A DNA stretch of 64,000 nucleotides from contig NZ_JAIOKB010000002.1 in assembly GCF_019898765.1 (NCBI RefSeq), positions 620,001-684,000 of the forward strand. Direction: 5' to 3'. The notes beneath the pieces are model-generated. The model saw nothing but the letters and a program-made list of their open reading frames with translations, searched no databases and was not told where the DNA came from. How positions within the stretch are numbered: the first letter of the stretch is position 1; every line of letters begins with the position of its first letter. Below are positions 45,656-55,367 of this stretch, one piece after another. A program made the translations under genes and the position numbers. Origin of the DNA: Sphingomonas yunnanensis (GTDB lineage Bacteria; Pseudomonadota; Alphaproteobacteria; Sphingomonadales; Sphingomonadaceae).

Positions 45656-46753
45656 ATGGCAGCACGACGATGGTTCAGCGGCGTAGCGGCGGTCGCGCTG
45701 GCGCTGGCGCTGACCGGCTGTGGCAGTGGATCGTCCGGCCCGGGCGGCGATACGGCAGCGGCGGCGAAGAAGGACTTCACCATCGGCTGGTCGATCTACA
45801 CCGGCTGGATGCCGTGGCCGTACGCGCAGCAGGCCGGCATCGTGAAGAAATGGGCCGACAAATACGGCATCAACATCCGCCTGGTGCAGGTCAACGACTA
45901 CGTCGAATCGGTGAACCAATATGCCGCGGGCAAGCTCGACGGCGTGGTCTCGACGACGATGGACGCGCTGACCATCCCGGCGGCCGGCGGCCGCGACACC
46001 ACCGTGCTGCTGATCGGCGACTATTCGGACGGCAACGACGGCGTCGTGCTCAAGAACGCGCGCTCGATGGCCGACATCAGGGGCCGCTCGGTCAAGCTGG
46101 TCGAGCTGTCGGTGTCGCACTTCCTGCTCGCGCGCGGACTCGAGCAGAGCGGGATGACGCTCGCCGACGTGAAGACGGTGAACACGGGCGACGCCGACAT
46201 CGTCGGCGCCTTCGCCGCGCCGAGCGTCGACGCGGTCGCCACCTGGAACCCGCAGCTCGCCACGATCCGCGCGACCAAGGGCGCCACCGAGGTGTTCGAC
46301 AGCTCCAAGATCCCCAACGAGATCCTCGACACGCTCAACGTCAGCACCGAGACGCTGCGCGCCAACCCGAACCTGGGCAAGGCACTGGCGGGCATCTGGT
46401 ACGAGACGATGGCAGTCATGACCCGCGACGATGCGGCGGGCCGCGCCGCACGCGCCGCGATGGCCAAGGCCGCCGGCACCACGCCGCAGAGCTTCGACGA
46501 TCAGCTCAAGACCACGCACCTCTACGCGCGCGCGCAGGACGCCGCGGCCTATGCCGCCAATCCTGACCTCGTCACCGTGACCGACCGCGTGCGCCAGTTC
46601 AGCTTCGCGCACGGGCTGTTCGGGCCGAGCGCGAAGTCCGTGGACGCGATCGGCATCAGCTTCGCCGGGGGCAAGTCTCTGGGCGATCCCAAGAACGTGA
46701 AGCTGCGCTTCGATCCCAGCTACATGAAGATGGCGGCGGACGGGAAGCTGTAG
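45656..46753 (+). CDS. ABC transporter substrate-binding lipoprotein (urea carboxylase-region family)
   Basis: A 365-residue periplasmic binding protein. The signal ends in lipobox LTGC, so it is anchored to a membrane by lipid at Cys22. The mature part starts FTIGWSIYTGWMPWPYAQQ and has the NitT/TauT fold (YAAGKLDGVVSTTMDALT; DIVGAFAAPSVDAVATWNPQ). It matches the group found beside urea/guanidine carboxylases. The aromatic-rich N-terminus would form the small polar-ligand pocket. ATG 45656 is followed by a normal n-region (MAARRW). Confidence 0.9.
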   Translation: MAARRWFSGVAAVALALALTGCGSGSSGPGGDTAAAAKKDFTIGWSIYTGWMPWPYAQQAGIVKKWADKYGINIRLVQVNDYVESVNQYAAGKLDGVVSTTMDALTIPAAGGRDTTVLLIGDYSDGNDGVVLKNARSMADIRGRSVKLVELSVSHFLLARGLEQSGMTLADVKTVNTGDADIVGAFAAPSVDAVATWNPQLATIRATKGATEVFDSSKIPNEILDTLNVSTETLRANPNLGKALAGIWYETMAVMTRDDAAGRAARAAMAKAAGTTPQSFDDQLKTTHLYARAQDAAAYAANPDLVTVTDRVRQFSFAHGLFGPSAKSVDAIGISFAGGKSLGDPKNVKLRFDPSYMKMAADGKL

Positions 46754-46815
46754 CCGCGCAGCCGGCCGATCGGGCGACGGGCGCCGGACCAGGCGGTCGC
46801 GGCGATCGAGCAACC

Positions 46816-46929
46816 ATGCCCGCGATCAACGGGGGCGACGACGGGAACGAGATGAGCATAGGACGCGACCACAGCGACGGATCGGGCAACGGGCGGCGGA
46901 CCACCGCGCCCGCGGCAGGTCGCGCGTGA
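46816..46929 (+). CDS. Short upstream reading frame coupled to the permease
   Basis: From ATG 46816 a 37-codon frame (MPAINGGDDGNEMSIGRD, then a Gly/Arg/Thr-rich end, GRA, stop) ends so that its TGA overlaps the permease GTG as GTGA. The same overlap type is used throughout this operon. It might be a leader that sets permease translation, or chance. The ribosome site before it is weak. No family is recognised. Confidence 0.3.
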   Translation: MPAINGGDDGNEMSIGRDHSDGSGNGRRTTAPAAGRA

Positions 46930-47744
46930 CCCGTCTGGTCGACCTGCGCCCGCGCCGCGGCGCGCGCCTGCTGCTCGGGGCGGTGCCGATCGTGGCGCTG
47001 CTGCTCGTCTACCTGGTCGCCTCGCAGGCGCGCCACGCCGCCAACCCCGCGGACAAGCTGCTGCCCACCTTCTCCGCCATGGCGGAAGCGATCCACGGCT
47101 TCAGCACCGACCGCGACCCCGCCAGCGACCGCATCGTCATCGTCGCCGACACGCTGGCGAGCCTGTACCGGCTCGGCCTCGGCCTCGCCATCGCCACCGG
47201 CAGCGCGCTGGTGCTGGGGCTGCTGCTCGGCGTCGTGCCGCTCGCCCGCGCGCTGCTCGGCCCGGTGATCGCTATCATCGCGGTGATCCCGCCGGTGGCG
47301 GTGCTGCCGATCCTGTTCATCGTGCTCGGGCTGGACGAGGCGTCGAAGATCGCGCTGATCGCGATCGGCGTCGCGCCCTTCATGACGCGCGACCTCACCG
47401 GCTTCGTCACGGGGCTGCCGGCGGAGCAGATCGCCAAGGCGCAGACGCTCGGCGCCAACAGCTGGCAGCTCGCGCTGCGCGTGGCGCTGCCGCAGCTGAT
47501 GCCGCGGCTGATCGAGGCGCTGCGGCTGTCGCTGGGGCCGGCCTGGGTGTTCCTGATCGCGGCCGAGGCGGTCGCCGCCGACGTCGGGCTCGGCTACCGC
47601 ATCTTCCTGGTCCGGCGCTATTTCGCGATGGACATCATCCTTCCTTATGTCGCCTGGATCTCGCTGCTCGCGATCGCCGCGGACGCGCTGCTGCTGCTGG
47701 TGAGCCGCCGCGCCTTTCCCTGGGCGCACGGGGGCGGCCGATGA
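46926..47744 (+). CDS. ABC transporter permease (NitT/TauT/SsuC class)
   Basis: A 272-residue inner-membrane permease with about six helices. The EAA loop, which contacts the ATPase, is visible as EQIAKAQTLGANSWQLALRVALPQ. Other landmarks: IIAVIPPVAVLPILFIVLGL and AEAVAADVGLGYRIFL. It forms the channel with the binding protein upstream and the ATPase that overlaps its end. The start GTG 46926 is inferred from the GTGA contact with a short upstream frame. Confidence 0.92.
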   Translation: MTRLVDLRPRRGARLLLGAVPIVALLLVYLVASQARHAANPADKLLPTFSAMAEAIHGFSTDRDPASDRIVIVADTLASLYRLGLGLAIATGSALVLGLLLGVVPLARALLGPVIAIIAVIPPVAVLPILFIVLGLDEASKIALIAIGVAPFMTRDLTGFVTGLPAEQIAKAQTLGANSWQLALRVALPQLMPRLIEALRLSLGPAWVFLIAAEAVAADVGLGYRIFLVRRYFAMDIILPYVAWISLLAIAADALLLLVSRRAFPWAHGGGR

Positions 47745-48532
47745 GCGCGCTGGTCGAGCTCCGCAACGTCTGGGTCGAGTACGGCGACAAGATCGTGCTC
47801 GAGCGCGTCTCGCTCCAGCTCGTCGAGGGTGGCTTCGTCGCGGTGGTCGGCCCCTCGGGCGCGGGCAAGAGTACGTTCCTGCGCCTGATCCTCGGCCAGG
47901 AAGCGCCGACGCGCGGGCAGGTGCTGCTCGGCGGCACCCCGATGCGCGCCGAGTGCGGGCCGGATCGCGGCGTGGTGTTCCAGCGCTACTCGGTGTTCCC
48001 GCACCTCACCGCGCTGCAGAACGTGCTGTTCGGGATCGAGTGCGCCGGCGCGCCGCTGACCGCTCGGCTGTTCGGCGCGCGCCGCCGCGCCGCGCGCGAC
48101 ACCGCCGTCGAGATGCTCGCCGCGGTCGGGCTCGAGCACAGCCTGCACGTCTATCCCGCGCAGATGTCGGGCGGGATGCAGCAGCGGCTGGCGATCGCGC
48201 AGGCGCTGGTCAAGCACCCGCGCGTGCTGCTGCTCGACGAGCCGTTCGGCGCGCTCGATCCCGGCATCCGACTCGACATGCACGCGCTGATCACGCGGCT
48301 GTGGCAGGAGCACGGGCTGACCATCCTGATGGTCACGCACGACATCGGCGAGGCGTTCAAGCTCGGCACGCGCGTGCTCGCCTTCGACAAGCGCCGCCAC
48401 GACCCGCACGCGCCGCACCGCTACGGCGCCACCGTCACCTACGACCTGTCGCTCGACCGCAAGACCCTGCCGCCGCCGGCGCTGGTCGAGGCGCTCGGCG
48501 GCGACGACCTTCCGCAGAGAGACTTGGCATGA
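47741..48532 (+). CDS. ABC transporter ATP-binding protein
   Basis: A 263-residue ATPase. Walker A is GPSGAGKS (37-44), the Q-loop is VVFQRYSVF, the signature is QMSGGMQQR, Walker B is VLLLDEPFGALD and the switch His is in MVTHDIGEAF. It powers the importer encoded by the two preceding genes. ATG 47741 overlaps the permease stop (ATGA) and its own stop overlaps the UAAP1 start. The C-terminal ~50 residues (FDKRRHDPHAP onward) extend past the fold, as usual in the carboxylase-linked transporters. Confidence 0.94.
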   Translation: MSALVELRNVWVEYGDKIVLERVSLQLVEGGFVAVVGPSGAGKSTFLRLILGQEAPTRGQVLLGGTPMRAECGPDRGVVFQRYSVFPHLTALQNVLFGIECAGAPLTARLFGARRRAARDTAVEMLAAVGLEHSLHVYPAQMSGGMQQRLAIAQALVKHPRVLLLDEPFGALDPGIRLDMHALITRLWQEHGLTILMVTHDIGEAFKLGTRVLAFDKRRHDPHAPHRYGATVTYDLSLDRKTLPPPALVEALGGDDLPQRDLA

Positions 48533-49338
48533 CGACCAGCACCGCCGATCCCGCCGGCGCCCGCGACCACGCCCGCGCCATGGCCGGCACCCGCGTGGAG
48601 GCAATGCCCACGCTCCCCGCCGCGGCCGATGACGCGCCCGCGGGCGTGGTGTGGGAAGAGACGATCGCACCCGGCGGCTATGCGGCGCGGCGACTGGCGC
48701 GCGGCACGCGGCTGCGGCTGGTCGACGTCGCCGGCGACGCCTGCGCCGCGATGCTGCTGTTCAACGCCGACATGCCGACCGAGCGGCTCAACGTCGCCGA
48801 CACGCTGAAGGTGCAGTGGAACGGCTATCTCGGCGCGGGACGGCTGCTGCTCTCCGACATGGGGCGCGTCATGATGACGATCCTGGAGGACGGGGCGGGC
48901 ACGCACGACGCCTTCTGCGGCGCCTCCACCGCCGCCTCCAACGCGCGCGCTTATGGTGACGGCGCCAATTACGGGCCGCATCCGAACGCGCGCGACCGCT
49001 TCATGCTCGCGGTCGCCAAGCACGGCCTGGGCCGCAAGGACGTCCACCCCTGTGTCACCTGGTTCAAGGGCGTCCGCGTCGCGGCGGACGGCGCGACCGA
49101 GCCGCAGGTCGGGCCGTTCGCGCCCGGGCGCACGCTGCTGCTGCGCGCCGAGATGGAGGTGATCGTCGTCCTCGCCAACTGCCCGCACGTGCTCGACCCC
49201 CGCCCCGACTACACCGTCACGCCGCTGCGCGCGACCGCGTGGCGCGGCGCGCCCGCCGCCGCGGACGATCCGATCCGCGTGTCGACGCCCGAGGGCGAGC
49301 GCGCCTTTCTCAACACCGACGATCTCTATGCGCGCTGA
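48529..49338 (+). CDS. Urea amidolyase-associated protein 1 / probable carboxyguanidine deiminase subunit A (DUF1989)
   Basis: A 269-residue DUF1989-type protein. Blocks: TIAPGGYAARRLARGTRLRLV, FNADMPTERLNVADTLKVQW, LSDMGRVMMTILED, HDAFCGAST and FKGVRVAADGATEPQVGPFA, with cysteines and histidines suitable for zinc. It was first named UAAP1 because it travels with urea carboxylase. Homologues were later shown with UAAP2 to form carboxyguanidine deiminase (CgdAB), turning carboxyguanidine into allophanate. It overlaps the ATPase gene by 4 bp. Confidence 0.85.
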   Translation: MTTSTADPAGARDHARAMAGTRVEAMPTLPAAADDAPAGVVWEETIAPGGYAARRLARGTRLRLVDVAGDACAAMLLFNADMPTERLNVADTLKVQWNGYLGAGRLLLSDMGRVMMTILEDGAGTHDAFCGASTAASNARAYGDGANYGPHPNARDRFMLAVAKHGLGRKDVHPCVTWFKGVRVAADGATEPQVGPFAPGRTLLLRAEMEVIVVLANCPHVLDPRPDYTVTPLRATAWRGAPAAADDPIRVSTPEGERAFLNTDDLYAR

Positions 49339-49348
49339 AGGGAGCGAC

Positions 49349-49975
49349 ATGAGCCTTGACCTTCCCCTCCCCGGCACGCTCCGCCACGACGAGGTGGTGC
49401 CCGCGCGCGCGCCGTGGATGCACCGCGTCCATGCCGGCGAGACGCTGCGCATCATCGACCTCGAGGGCAACCAGGCGGTCGACTTCCTGATGTACGCCGC
49501 GGACGACGACGCCGAGCGCTACAGCGCGCAGGACACGATCGCGGCGCAGCGCAACATCTTCCTGCGCGAGGGCGCGGTGCTGCTGTCCAACGAGGCGCGC
49601 GCGATGATGACGATCACCGCCACCAGCGTCGCCTATCACGACACGATCGGCGGCGCCTGCTCGTGCGAGTCGAACACCTTGCGCTACGGCCACCACACCA
49701 AGGCGCAGCACAGCTGCGTCGACAATTTCCTCGACGCCAACACCCGCGCCGGCCGCGGCAAGCGCGACATGGTGTCGAACATCAACTTCTTCATGAACGT
49801 GCCGGTCGAGCCCGACGGCACGCTCGGGATCGTCGACGGCATCTCCGCGCCGGGTCTCACGGTGGAGCTGCGCGCCGAGATGGACGTGATCGTCGTCGTC
49901 TCCAACTGCCCGCAGATCAACAATCCCTGCAACGGCTTCGACCCCACGCCCGTGCGCATGCAGGTGATCGGCTGA
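49349..49975 (+). CDS. Urea amidolyase-associated protein 2 / probable carboxyguanidine deiminase subunit B (DUF1989)
   Basis: A 208-residue DUF1989 protein paralogous to the preceding gene. Seen: AGETLRIIDLEGNQAVDFLM, ERYSAQDTIAAQRNIFL, GGACSCESNTLRYG and SNCPQINNPCNG, with cysteines and histidines placed as in zinc-dependent family members. It is the likely second subunit of CgdAB. It begins 10 bp after UAAP1, with GGAG 4 bp before ATG 49349, and ends in a TGATG overlap with the carboxylase gene. Role as a deiminase rests on family knowledge, not on residues unique to this copy. Confidence 0.85.
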   Translation: MSLDLPLPGTLRHDEVVPARAPWMHRVHAGETLRIIDLEGNQAVDFLMYAADDDAERYSAQDTIAAQRNIFLREGAVLLSNEARAMMTITATSVAYHDTIGGACSCESNTLRYGHHTKAQHSCVDNFLDANTRAGRGKRDMVSNINFFMNVPVEPDGTLGIVDGISAPGLTVELRAEMDVIVVVSNCPQINNPCNGFDPTPVRMQVIG

Positions 49976-52900
49976 TGTTCACCAAGGTCCTGATCGCCAA
50001 CCGCGGCGCGATCGCCTGCCGCATCATCCGCACGCTCAGGGAGATGGGCGTCGGATCGGTCGCGGTGTTCAGCGACGCGGACGCCGGCTCGGCGCATGTC
50101 GCGCAGGCCGACGAGGCGGTCCGCATCGGCCCCGCCCGCGCGGCCGAGAGCTACCTCGACGTCGAGGCGATCCTCGCCGCGGCGGAGGCGACCGGCGCCG
50201 AGGCGATCCACCCCGGCTACGGCTTTCTCTCGGAGAACACCGCCTTCGCCGAGGCCTGCGCGGCGCGGGGGATCGTCTTCATCGGCCCGACGCCCGACAA
50301 TATCCGCGCCTTCGGGCTCAAGCACACCGCGCGCGACCTCGCCGCCGCGCAGGGCGTGCCGCTCGCCCCCGGCACCGACCTGCTCCGCGACGAGGCCGCC
50401 GCGCTCGCCGCGGCGGAGCGCATCGGCTATCCGGTGATCCTCAAGGCGACCGCGGGGGGCGGCGGCATCGGCATGAAGGTGTGCGCCGACGCCGCCGACG
50501 TGCGCGACGGCTTCGCCACGGTGGCGCGGCTCGGCGCGGGCAATTTCGGCGACGGCGGCGTCTTCCTCGAACGCTATGTGGCGCGGGCGCGCCACATCGA
50601 GGTGCAGGTGTTCGGCGACGGCGCGGGCGATGTCGTCGCGCTCGGCGAGCGCGACTGCTCGCTCCAGCGGCGTAACCAGAAAGTGGTGGAGGAGACCCCC
50701 GCCCCGCTGCTCCCGCCCGCGACGCGGCAGGCGCTGATCGACGCCGCGGTGCGGCTCACCGCCGCCGCCTCGTACCGCTCGGCCGGCACGGTCGAGTTCC
50801 TCTACGACGCCGAGCGCGACGATTTCTTCTTCCTCGAGGTCAACACCCGGCTCCAGGTCGAGCACGGCGTGACCGAGCAGGTCACCGGGGTCGACCTGGT
50901 CGAGTGGATGGTGCGTGGCGCCGCGGGTGACTTCGGCTTCCTCGACGGGTTCGTCGCGGCACCGCGCGGCGCCTCGATCCAGGTGCGCCTCTACGCCGAG
51001 GACCCGGCGCAGGATTATCGCCCGAGCTCGGGCCGGCTCGTCGGCGTCACCTTCCCGGACGGGCCGCGCGTCGACACCTGGGTCGCGGCGGGGACCGAGG
51101 TGTCAGCCTGGTACGACCCGATGCTGGCCAAGCTGATCGTCACCGCGCCGACGCGCGACGCCGCGGTCGCCGCGATCCAGGAGGCGCTCGACCGGACGAG
51201 CATCGCCGGGATCGAGACCAACCTCGACTGGCTGCGCACGGTGGTGCGCTCCGACGTCTTCACCAGCGGCGCGGTGTCGACGCGCGCGCTCGCCGACATC
51301 GCCTACATGCCGCGCACGATCCGCGTGCTGGCGGGGGGTGCCTCGACCACGGTGCAGGATCATCCCGGTCGGCTCCATCTGTGGCACGTCGGCGTGCCGC
51401 CCTCGGGGCCGATGGACCCGCTCGCCTTCCGGCTGGGCAACCGGCTGGTCGGCAACGCCGATGACGCCGCCGGGCTGGAGATCACCGCGGCCGGGCCGAC
51501 CTTGCTGTTCAACGCCGCGGCGCGCGTCTGCCTGACGGGCGCCGACTTCGGCGCCACGCTCGATGGCGTGCCGCTCGGCTGCTACGCGCCGATCGACGTC
51601 GCCGCGGGGCAGACGCTCAAGATCGGGCGGGTCACCGGCGCGGGGATGCGCGGTTATATCCTGGTCGCGGGCGGGCTCGACGTGCCCTTGTTTCTCGGCA
51701 GCCGCAGTGCCTTCACCTTGGGCGAGTTCGGTGGCCACGCCGGGCGCGCGGTGATGACCGGCGACACGCTGCACCTCGCGCGCACCCCGGCCCCTCTGCC
51801 AGTCGGGGGGACGCTCGCTCCCGCCGACCGCCCCGCGATCACGCGCGAGTGGACGCTGCGCGTGCTCTACGGCCCGCACGGCGCGCCCGATTTCTTTACC
51901 CCCGGCGACATCGCGATGCTGCGCGAGACGGCGTGGAAGGTGCATTACAATTCCAACCGCACCGGCGTCCGCCTGCTCGGCCCCAAGCCAGAGTGGGCAC
52001 GGACCGACGGCGGCGAGGCCGGGCTGCACCCGTCCAACATCCACGACAATGCCTATGCGATCGGCGCGGTGGACTTCACCGGCGACATGCCGATCATCCT
52101 CGGGCCGGACGGGCCGTCGCTCGGCGGCTTCGTCTGCCCCTTCGTCGTCGCGCAGGCGGACCTGTGGAAGGTCGGCCAGCTCGCCCCCGGCGACAGCGTC
52201 CGCTTCGCGCCGATCGACGAGGCCGGCGCCGCCGCCGCCGAGCGCGCGCAGGACGCGCTCGTCGCCACCCTCGGCGGCGCGATGAGCGAGCCCGCGCCAC
52301 TAGACGACGCGCTCGGCTCGCCGGTGCTCCACCGGATCGCGGCGGAGGGCGTGCGCCCGGCGGTGACCTATCGCCAGCAGGGCGACCGCAATTTGCTGGT
52401 CGAATACGGGCCCATCGTGCTCGACCTCGAGCTGCGGCTGCGCGTCCACGCGCTGATGCTCGAGGTCGAGCGGGGCGATCTCCCCGGCATCATCGACGTG
52501 ACGCCCGGGATCCGCTCGCTCCAGCTCCACTATGACAGCCGGCTGCTGTCGCAGGCGGCGCTGCTCGAGGCGCTGGTCGCCGCGGAGGAGCGGCTGGGCG
52601 GGCTCGACGACTTCGAGATCCCCTCGCGCGTCGTCCACCTGCCGCTGTCGTGGCAGGACCCGGCGATCTACCAGACGATCGACAAATACATCGAGTCGGT
52701 GCGCGACGACGCGCCCTGGTGCCCCGACAACATCGAGTTCATCCGCCGCGTCAACGGGCTGGACAGCATCGACGAGGTCGAGCGGATCGTCTTCGACGCC
52801 GAGTATCTCGTCATGGGACTGGGCGACGTCTATCTCGGGGCGCCGGTGGCGACCCCGATCGACCCGCGCCACCGCCTCGTCACCACCAAATACAATCCGG

Positions 52901-53586
52901 CGCGCACCTGGACCCCGCCCAACGTCGTCGGCATCGGCGGCGCGTACATGTGCATCTACGGCATGGAGGGGCCGGGCGGCTATCAGCTGTTCGGGCGCAC
53001 CATCCAGGTGTGGAACGCGTGGCGGCAGACCGACGCCTTCCGCGACGGCAAGCCCTGGCTGCTGCGCTTCTTCGACCGCGTGCGCTTCTTCCCGGTCAGC
53101 CACGACGAGCTGACGGAGTGGCGGCGCGACTTCCCGCTCGGCCGGCGCGCGATCCGGATCGAGGAGGAGGTGTTCCGCCTCTCCGACTATCGCGCCTTCC
53201 TCGCCGACAACGCCGGGACGATCGAGGCCTTCCAGGCACGGCGCCAGGCCGCCTTCGACGCGGAGCGCGCCGCCTGGGAACGCGACGGCGAGTTCGACCG
53301 CGTCGCCGCGCTGAGCGAGGAGGCGGACTCCGCCGCGAGCGACAGCGAGATCGTGCTGCCCGACGGCTGCGAGATGGTGGAGGCACCGTTCGGCGGCAGC
53401 CTATGGAAACTGCTCGTCACCGACGGCGCGCGCGTGAGCGCGGGCGACACGATCGCGATCATCGAGGCGATGAAGATGGAATCGGCGGTGATCAGCCCGG
53501 TCAGCGGGGTCGTGCGCGGCATCTACGTGCAGGAGAAGCAGGCGCTCTCGCCGGGGCGGGCGATGCTGGCGGTGGAGGTGGCATGA
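49975..53586 (+). CDS. Urea/guanidine carboxylase (biotin-dependent)
   Basis: A 1203-residue single-chain biotin carboxylase. The biotin-carboxylase part (1-450) opens KVLIANRGAIACRIIRTLRE, with the ATP-grasp loop ATAGGGGIGMK and EVNTRLQVEHGVTE. The carboxyltransferase part follows, two KipA/KipI-like halves (about 450-1040; DHPGRLHLWHVGVPPSGPMD, then PGIRSLQLHYD). A biotinyl domain ends the chain with Lys1167 in EAMKMES. It carboxylates urea to allophanate, or guanidine to carboxyguanidine; the adjacent DUF1989 pair favours guanidine. The ATG overlaps the UAAP2 stop. Confidence 0.94.
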   Translation: MFTKVLIANRGAIACRIIRTLREMGVGSVAVFSDADAGSAHVAQADEAVRIGPARAAESYLDVEAILAAAEATGAEAIHPGYGFLSENTAFAEACAARGIVFIGPTPDNIRAFGLKHTARDLAAAQGVPLAPGTDLLRDEAAALAAAERIGYPVILKATAGGGGIGMKVCADAADVRDGFATVARLGAGNFGDGGVFLERYVARARHIEVQVFGDGAGDVVALGERDCSLQRRNQKVVEETPAPLLPPATRQALIDAAVRLTAAASYRSAGTVEFLYDAERDDFFFLEVNTRLQVEHGVTEQVTGVDLVEWMVRGAAGDFGFLDGFVAAPRGASIQVRLYAEDPAQDYRPSSGRLVGVTFPDGPRVDTWVAAGTEVSAWYDPMLAKLIVTAPTRDAAVAAIQEALDRTSIAGIETNLDWLRTVVRSDVFTSGAVSTRALADIAYMPRTIRVLAGGASTTVQDHPGRLHLWHVGVPPSGPMDPLAFRLGNRLVGNADDAAGLEITAAGPTLLFNAAARVCLTGADFGATLDGVPLGCYAPIDVAAGQTLKIGRVTGAGMRGYILVAGGLDVPLFLGSRSAFTLGEFGGHAGRAVMTGDTLHLARTPAPLPVGGTLAPADRPAITREWTLRVLYGPHGAPDFFTPGDIAMLRETAWKVHYNSNRTGVRLLGPKPEWARTDGGEAGLHPSNIHDNAYAIGAVDFTGDMPIILGPDGPSLGGFVCPFVVAQADLWKVGQLAPGDSVRFAPIDEAGAAAAERAQDALVATLGGAMSEPAPLDDALGSPVLHRIAAEGVRPAVTYRQQGDRNLLVEYGPIVLDLELRLRVHALMLEVERGDLPGIIDVTPGIRSLQLHYDSRLLSQAALLEALVAAEERLGGLDDFEIPSRVVHLPLSWQDPAIYQTIDKYIESVRDDAPWCPDNIEFIRRVNGLDSIDEVERIVFDAEYLVMGLGDVYLGAPVATPIDPRHRLVTTKYNPARTWTPPNVVGIGGAYMCIYGMEGPGGYQLFGRTIQVWNAWRQTDAFRDGKPWLLRFFDRVRFFPVSHDELTEWRRDFPLGRRAIRIEEEVFRLSDYRAFLADNAGTIEAFQARRQAAFDAERAAWERDGEFDRVAALSEEADSAASDSEIVLPDGCEMVEAPFGGSLWKLLVTDGARVSAGDTIAIIEAMKMESAVISPVSGVVRGIYVQEKQALSPGRAMLAVEVA

Positions 53587-55367
53587 GCGACCTGCGCTTC
53601 GAGATCGGCCCCATCGCCACTGCAGTCAACGCCCGCGCGACCAGCGCGGTCGCGGTCGCGCGCGAGGCGCTGGCGCGGATCGCCGCCTATGCCGCGGTGC
53701 AGCCCGCGGTGTGGATCACGCGACTCGACGAGGAGATGGTGCTGCGCGCCGCCGCCGCGGTCGACGCGCGCGTGGGGGCAGGCGAGACGCTGCCGCTCGC
53801 GGGCGTGCCCTTCGCGATCAAGGATAATATCGACCTCGCCGCGGTGCCGACCACCGCCGCCTGCCCCGACTTCGCCTATACGCCGGGTGAGTCCGCGGAA
53901 GTGGTCGAACGCCTGGTCGCGGCGGGCGCGGTGCCGCTGGGCAAGGCCAACCTCGACCAGTTCGCCACCGGGCTCAACGGCACGCGCAGCCCCTATGGCG
54001 CGCCCGCCTGCGTGTTCAACCGCGCCTATGTCAGCGGCGGTTCCAGCTCGGGGTCGGCGGTGGCGGTCGCGGCGGGGCTGGTCGCCTTCGCGCTCGGCAC
54101 CGACACCGCCGGGTCGGGCCGCGTCCCCGCCGCCTTCAACGGGTTGATCGGGCTCAAGCCGACCAAGGGGCGGTGGAGCACGACCGGGCTCGTGCCCGCC
54201 TGCCGCACGCTCGACTGTATCACCGTGCTCACCCACACGATCGCGGACGCGCGCATCGTCGACGCGGTAGTCGCGGGCTTCGACCCGGCCGATCCCTACT
54301 CCCGGACCGGCGAGGAGCGCGCGCTCGCGCCGCGCCACATCGGCGTGCCGCGGCCCGACCAGCGGCTCTTCCTCGGCGACGCCGCGGCGGAGCGGCTGTA
54401 CGAGCGCGCGCTGGCGACGCTCGCCGCGCAGGGCGCCGAGCTGGTCGAGCTCGACATGACGCCGCTGCGCGAGGCGGCGATGCTGCTCTACGGCGGCCCG
54501 TGGGTGGCGGAGCGGGTCGCCGCGGCGCTGCCGCTGCTCGACGAGCGCCCCGCGGCGTTCGACCCGACCGTCCGCGCCATCCTCGAAGACGGGCGTGAGA
54601 CCAGCGGCGTGGACGTGTTCCGCGGCCAGTATCGCCTCGCCGAGCTGCAGCGCGCCGCGGAGGCGATGTGGCAGCGCGTCGACCTGCTCGCGCTGCCGAC
54701 CGCGCCGACGATCTATCGCATCGCGGAGATGCGCGCGGCGCCGGTCGCGCTCAACAGCAACCTCGGGCTCTACACCAATTTCGTGAACCTGCTCGACATG
54801 GCCGCGCTGGCTGTGCCGGCGGGCTGGCGCGACAATGGCACCGGCTTCGGCGTCACCCTGATCGCGCCGGCGTGGAGCGACACGGGCCTGCTCGACGCCG
54901 GGCAGGCCTATCTCGACGCCGCCGCGCTGCCCCCTCCCTCTCCGCTCCACATCGAGGACAGAATGGACACAGTGAAGCTCGCGGTCGTCGGCGCCCATCT
55001 CGAGGGCATGCCGCTGCACTGGCAACTCACCTCGCGCGACGCGCGGCTGGTCGCCGCCACCACCACCGCGCCCAGCTACCGGCTCTACGCGATCGCGAAC
55101 AGCACCCCGCCCAAGCCCGCGCTGATCCACGCCGCCGACGGCGCCGCGATCGCGGTGGAGGTGTACGAGCTCGACGTCGCCGCCTTCGGCAGCTTCGTGG
55201 TCGAGGTGCCCGCGCCGCTCGCGATCGGCTCGGTGACGCTGGCGGACGGGTCGGTCGTCAAGGGCTTCGTCGCCGAGCCGCGCGCGATCGAGGGCGCGCG
55301 CGACATCACCGCGCTGGGCGGCTGGCGCGCCTACATCGACGGCCTCTCCCGCCCGGCCGGGGCGTGA
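53583..55367 (+). CDS. atzF: Allophanate hydrolase
   Basis: A 594-residue amidase-signature enzyme that splits allophanate to two ammonia and two CO2, the last step of the operon pathway. The catalytic Ser-cisSer-Lys set is present: Lys80 in PFAIKDNIDL, the GGSSSGSAVA cluster (near Ser154) and nucleophile Ser178 in TDTAGSGR. The C-terminal domain (about 460-594, VGAHLEGMPLHWQL) that acts on the N-carboxy intermediate is also intact. ATG 53583 overlaps the carboxylase stop (ATGA). The end overlaps the histidine kinase start by GTGA. Confidence 0.95.
   Translation: MSDLRFEIGPIATAVNARATSAVAVAREALARIAAYAAVQPAVWITRLDEEMVLRAAAAVDARVGAGETLPLAGVPFAIKDNIDLAAVPTTAACPDFAYTPGESAEVVERLVAAGAVPLGKANLDQFATGLNGTRSPYGAPACVFNRAYVSGGSSSGSAVAVAAGLVAFALGTDTAGSGRVPAAFNGLIGLKPTKGRWSTTGLVPACRTLDCITVLTHTIADARIVDAVVAGFDPADPYSRTGEERALAPRHIGVPRPDQRLFLGDAAAERLYERALATLAAQGAELVELDMTPLREAAMLLYGGPWVAERVAAALPLLDERPAAFDPTVRAILEDGRETSGVDVFRGQYRLAELQRAAEAMWQRVDLLALPTAPTIYRIAEMRAAPVALNSNLGLYTNFVNLLDMAALAVPAGWRDNGTGFGVTLIAPAWSDTGLLDAGQAYLDAAALPPPSPLHIEDRMDTVKLAVVGAHLEGMPLHWQLTSRDARLVAATTTAPSYRLYAIANSTPPKPALIHAADGAAIAVEVYELDVAAFGSFVVEVPAPLAIGSVTLADGSVVKGFVAEPRAIEGARDITALGGWRAYIDGLSRPAGA

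Noticed and set aside
49684..50865. Long minus-strand frame opposite the carboxylase gene
   Set aside because: Composition is typical of antisense frames (Gly/Arg/Glu-rich); the plus strand encodes a complete biotin carboxylase domain.
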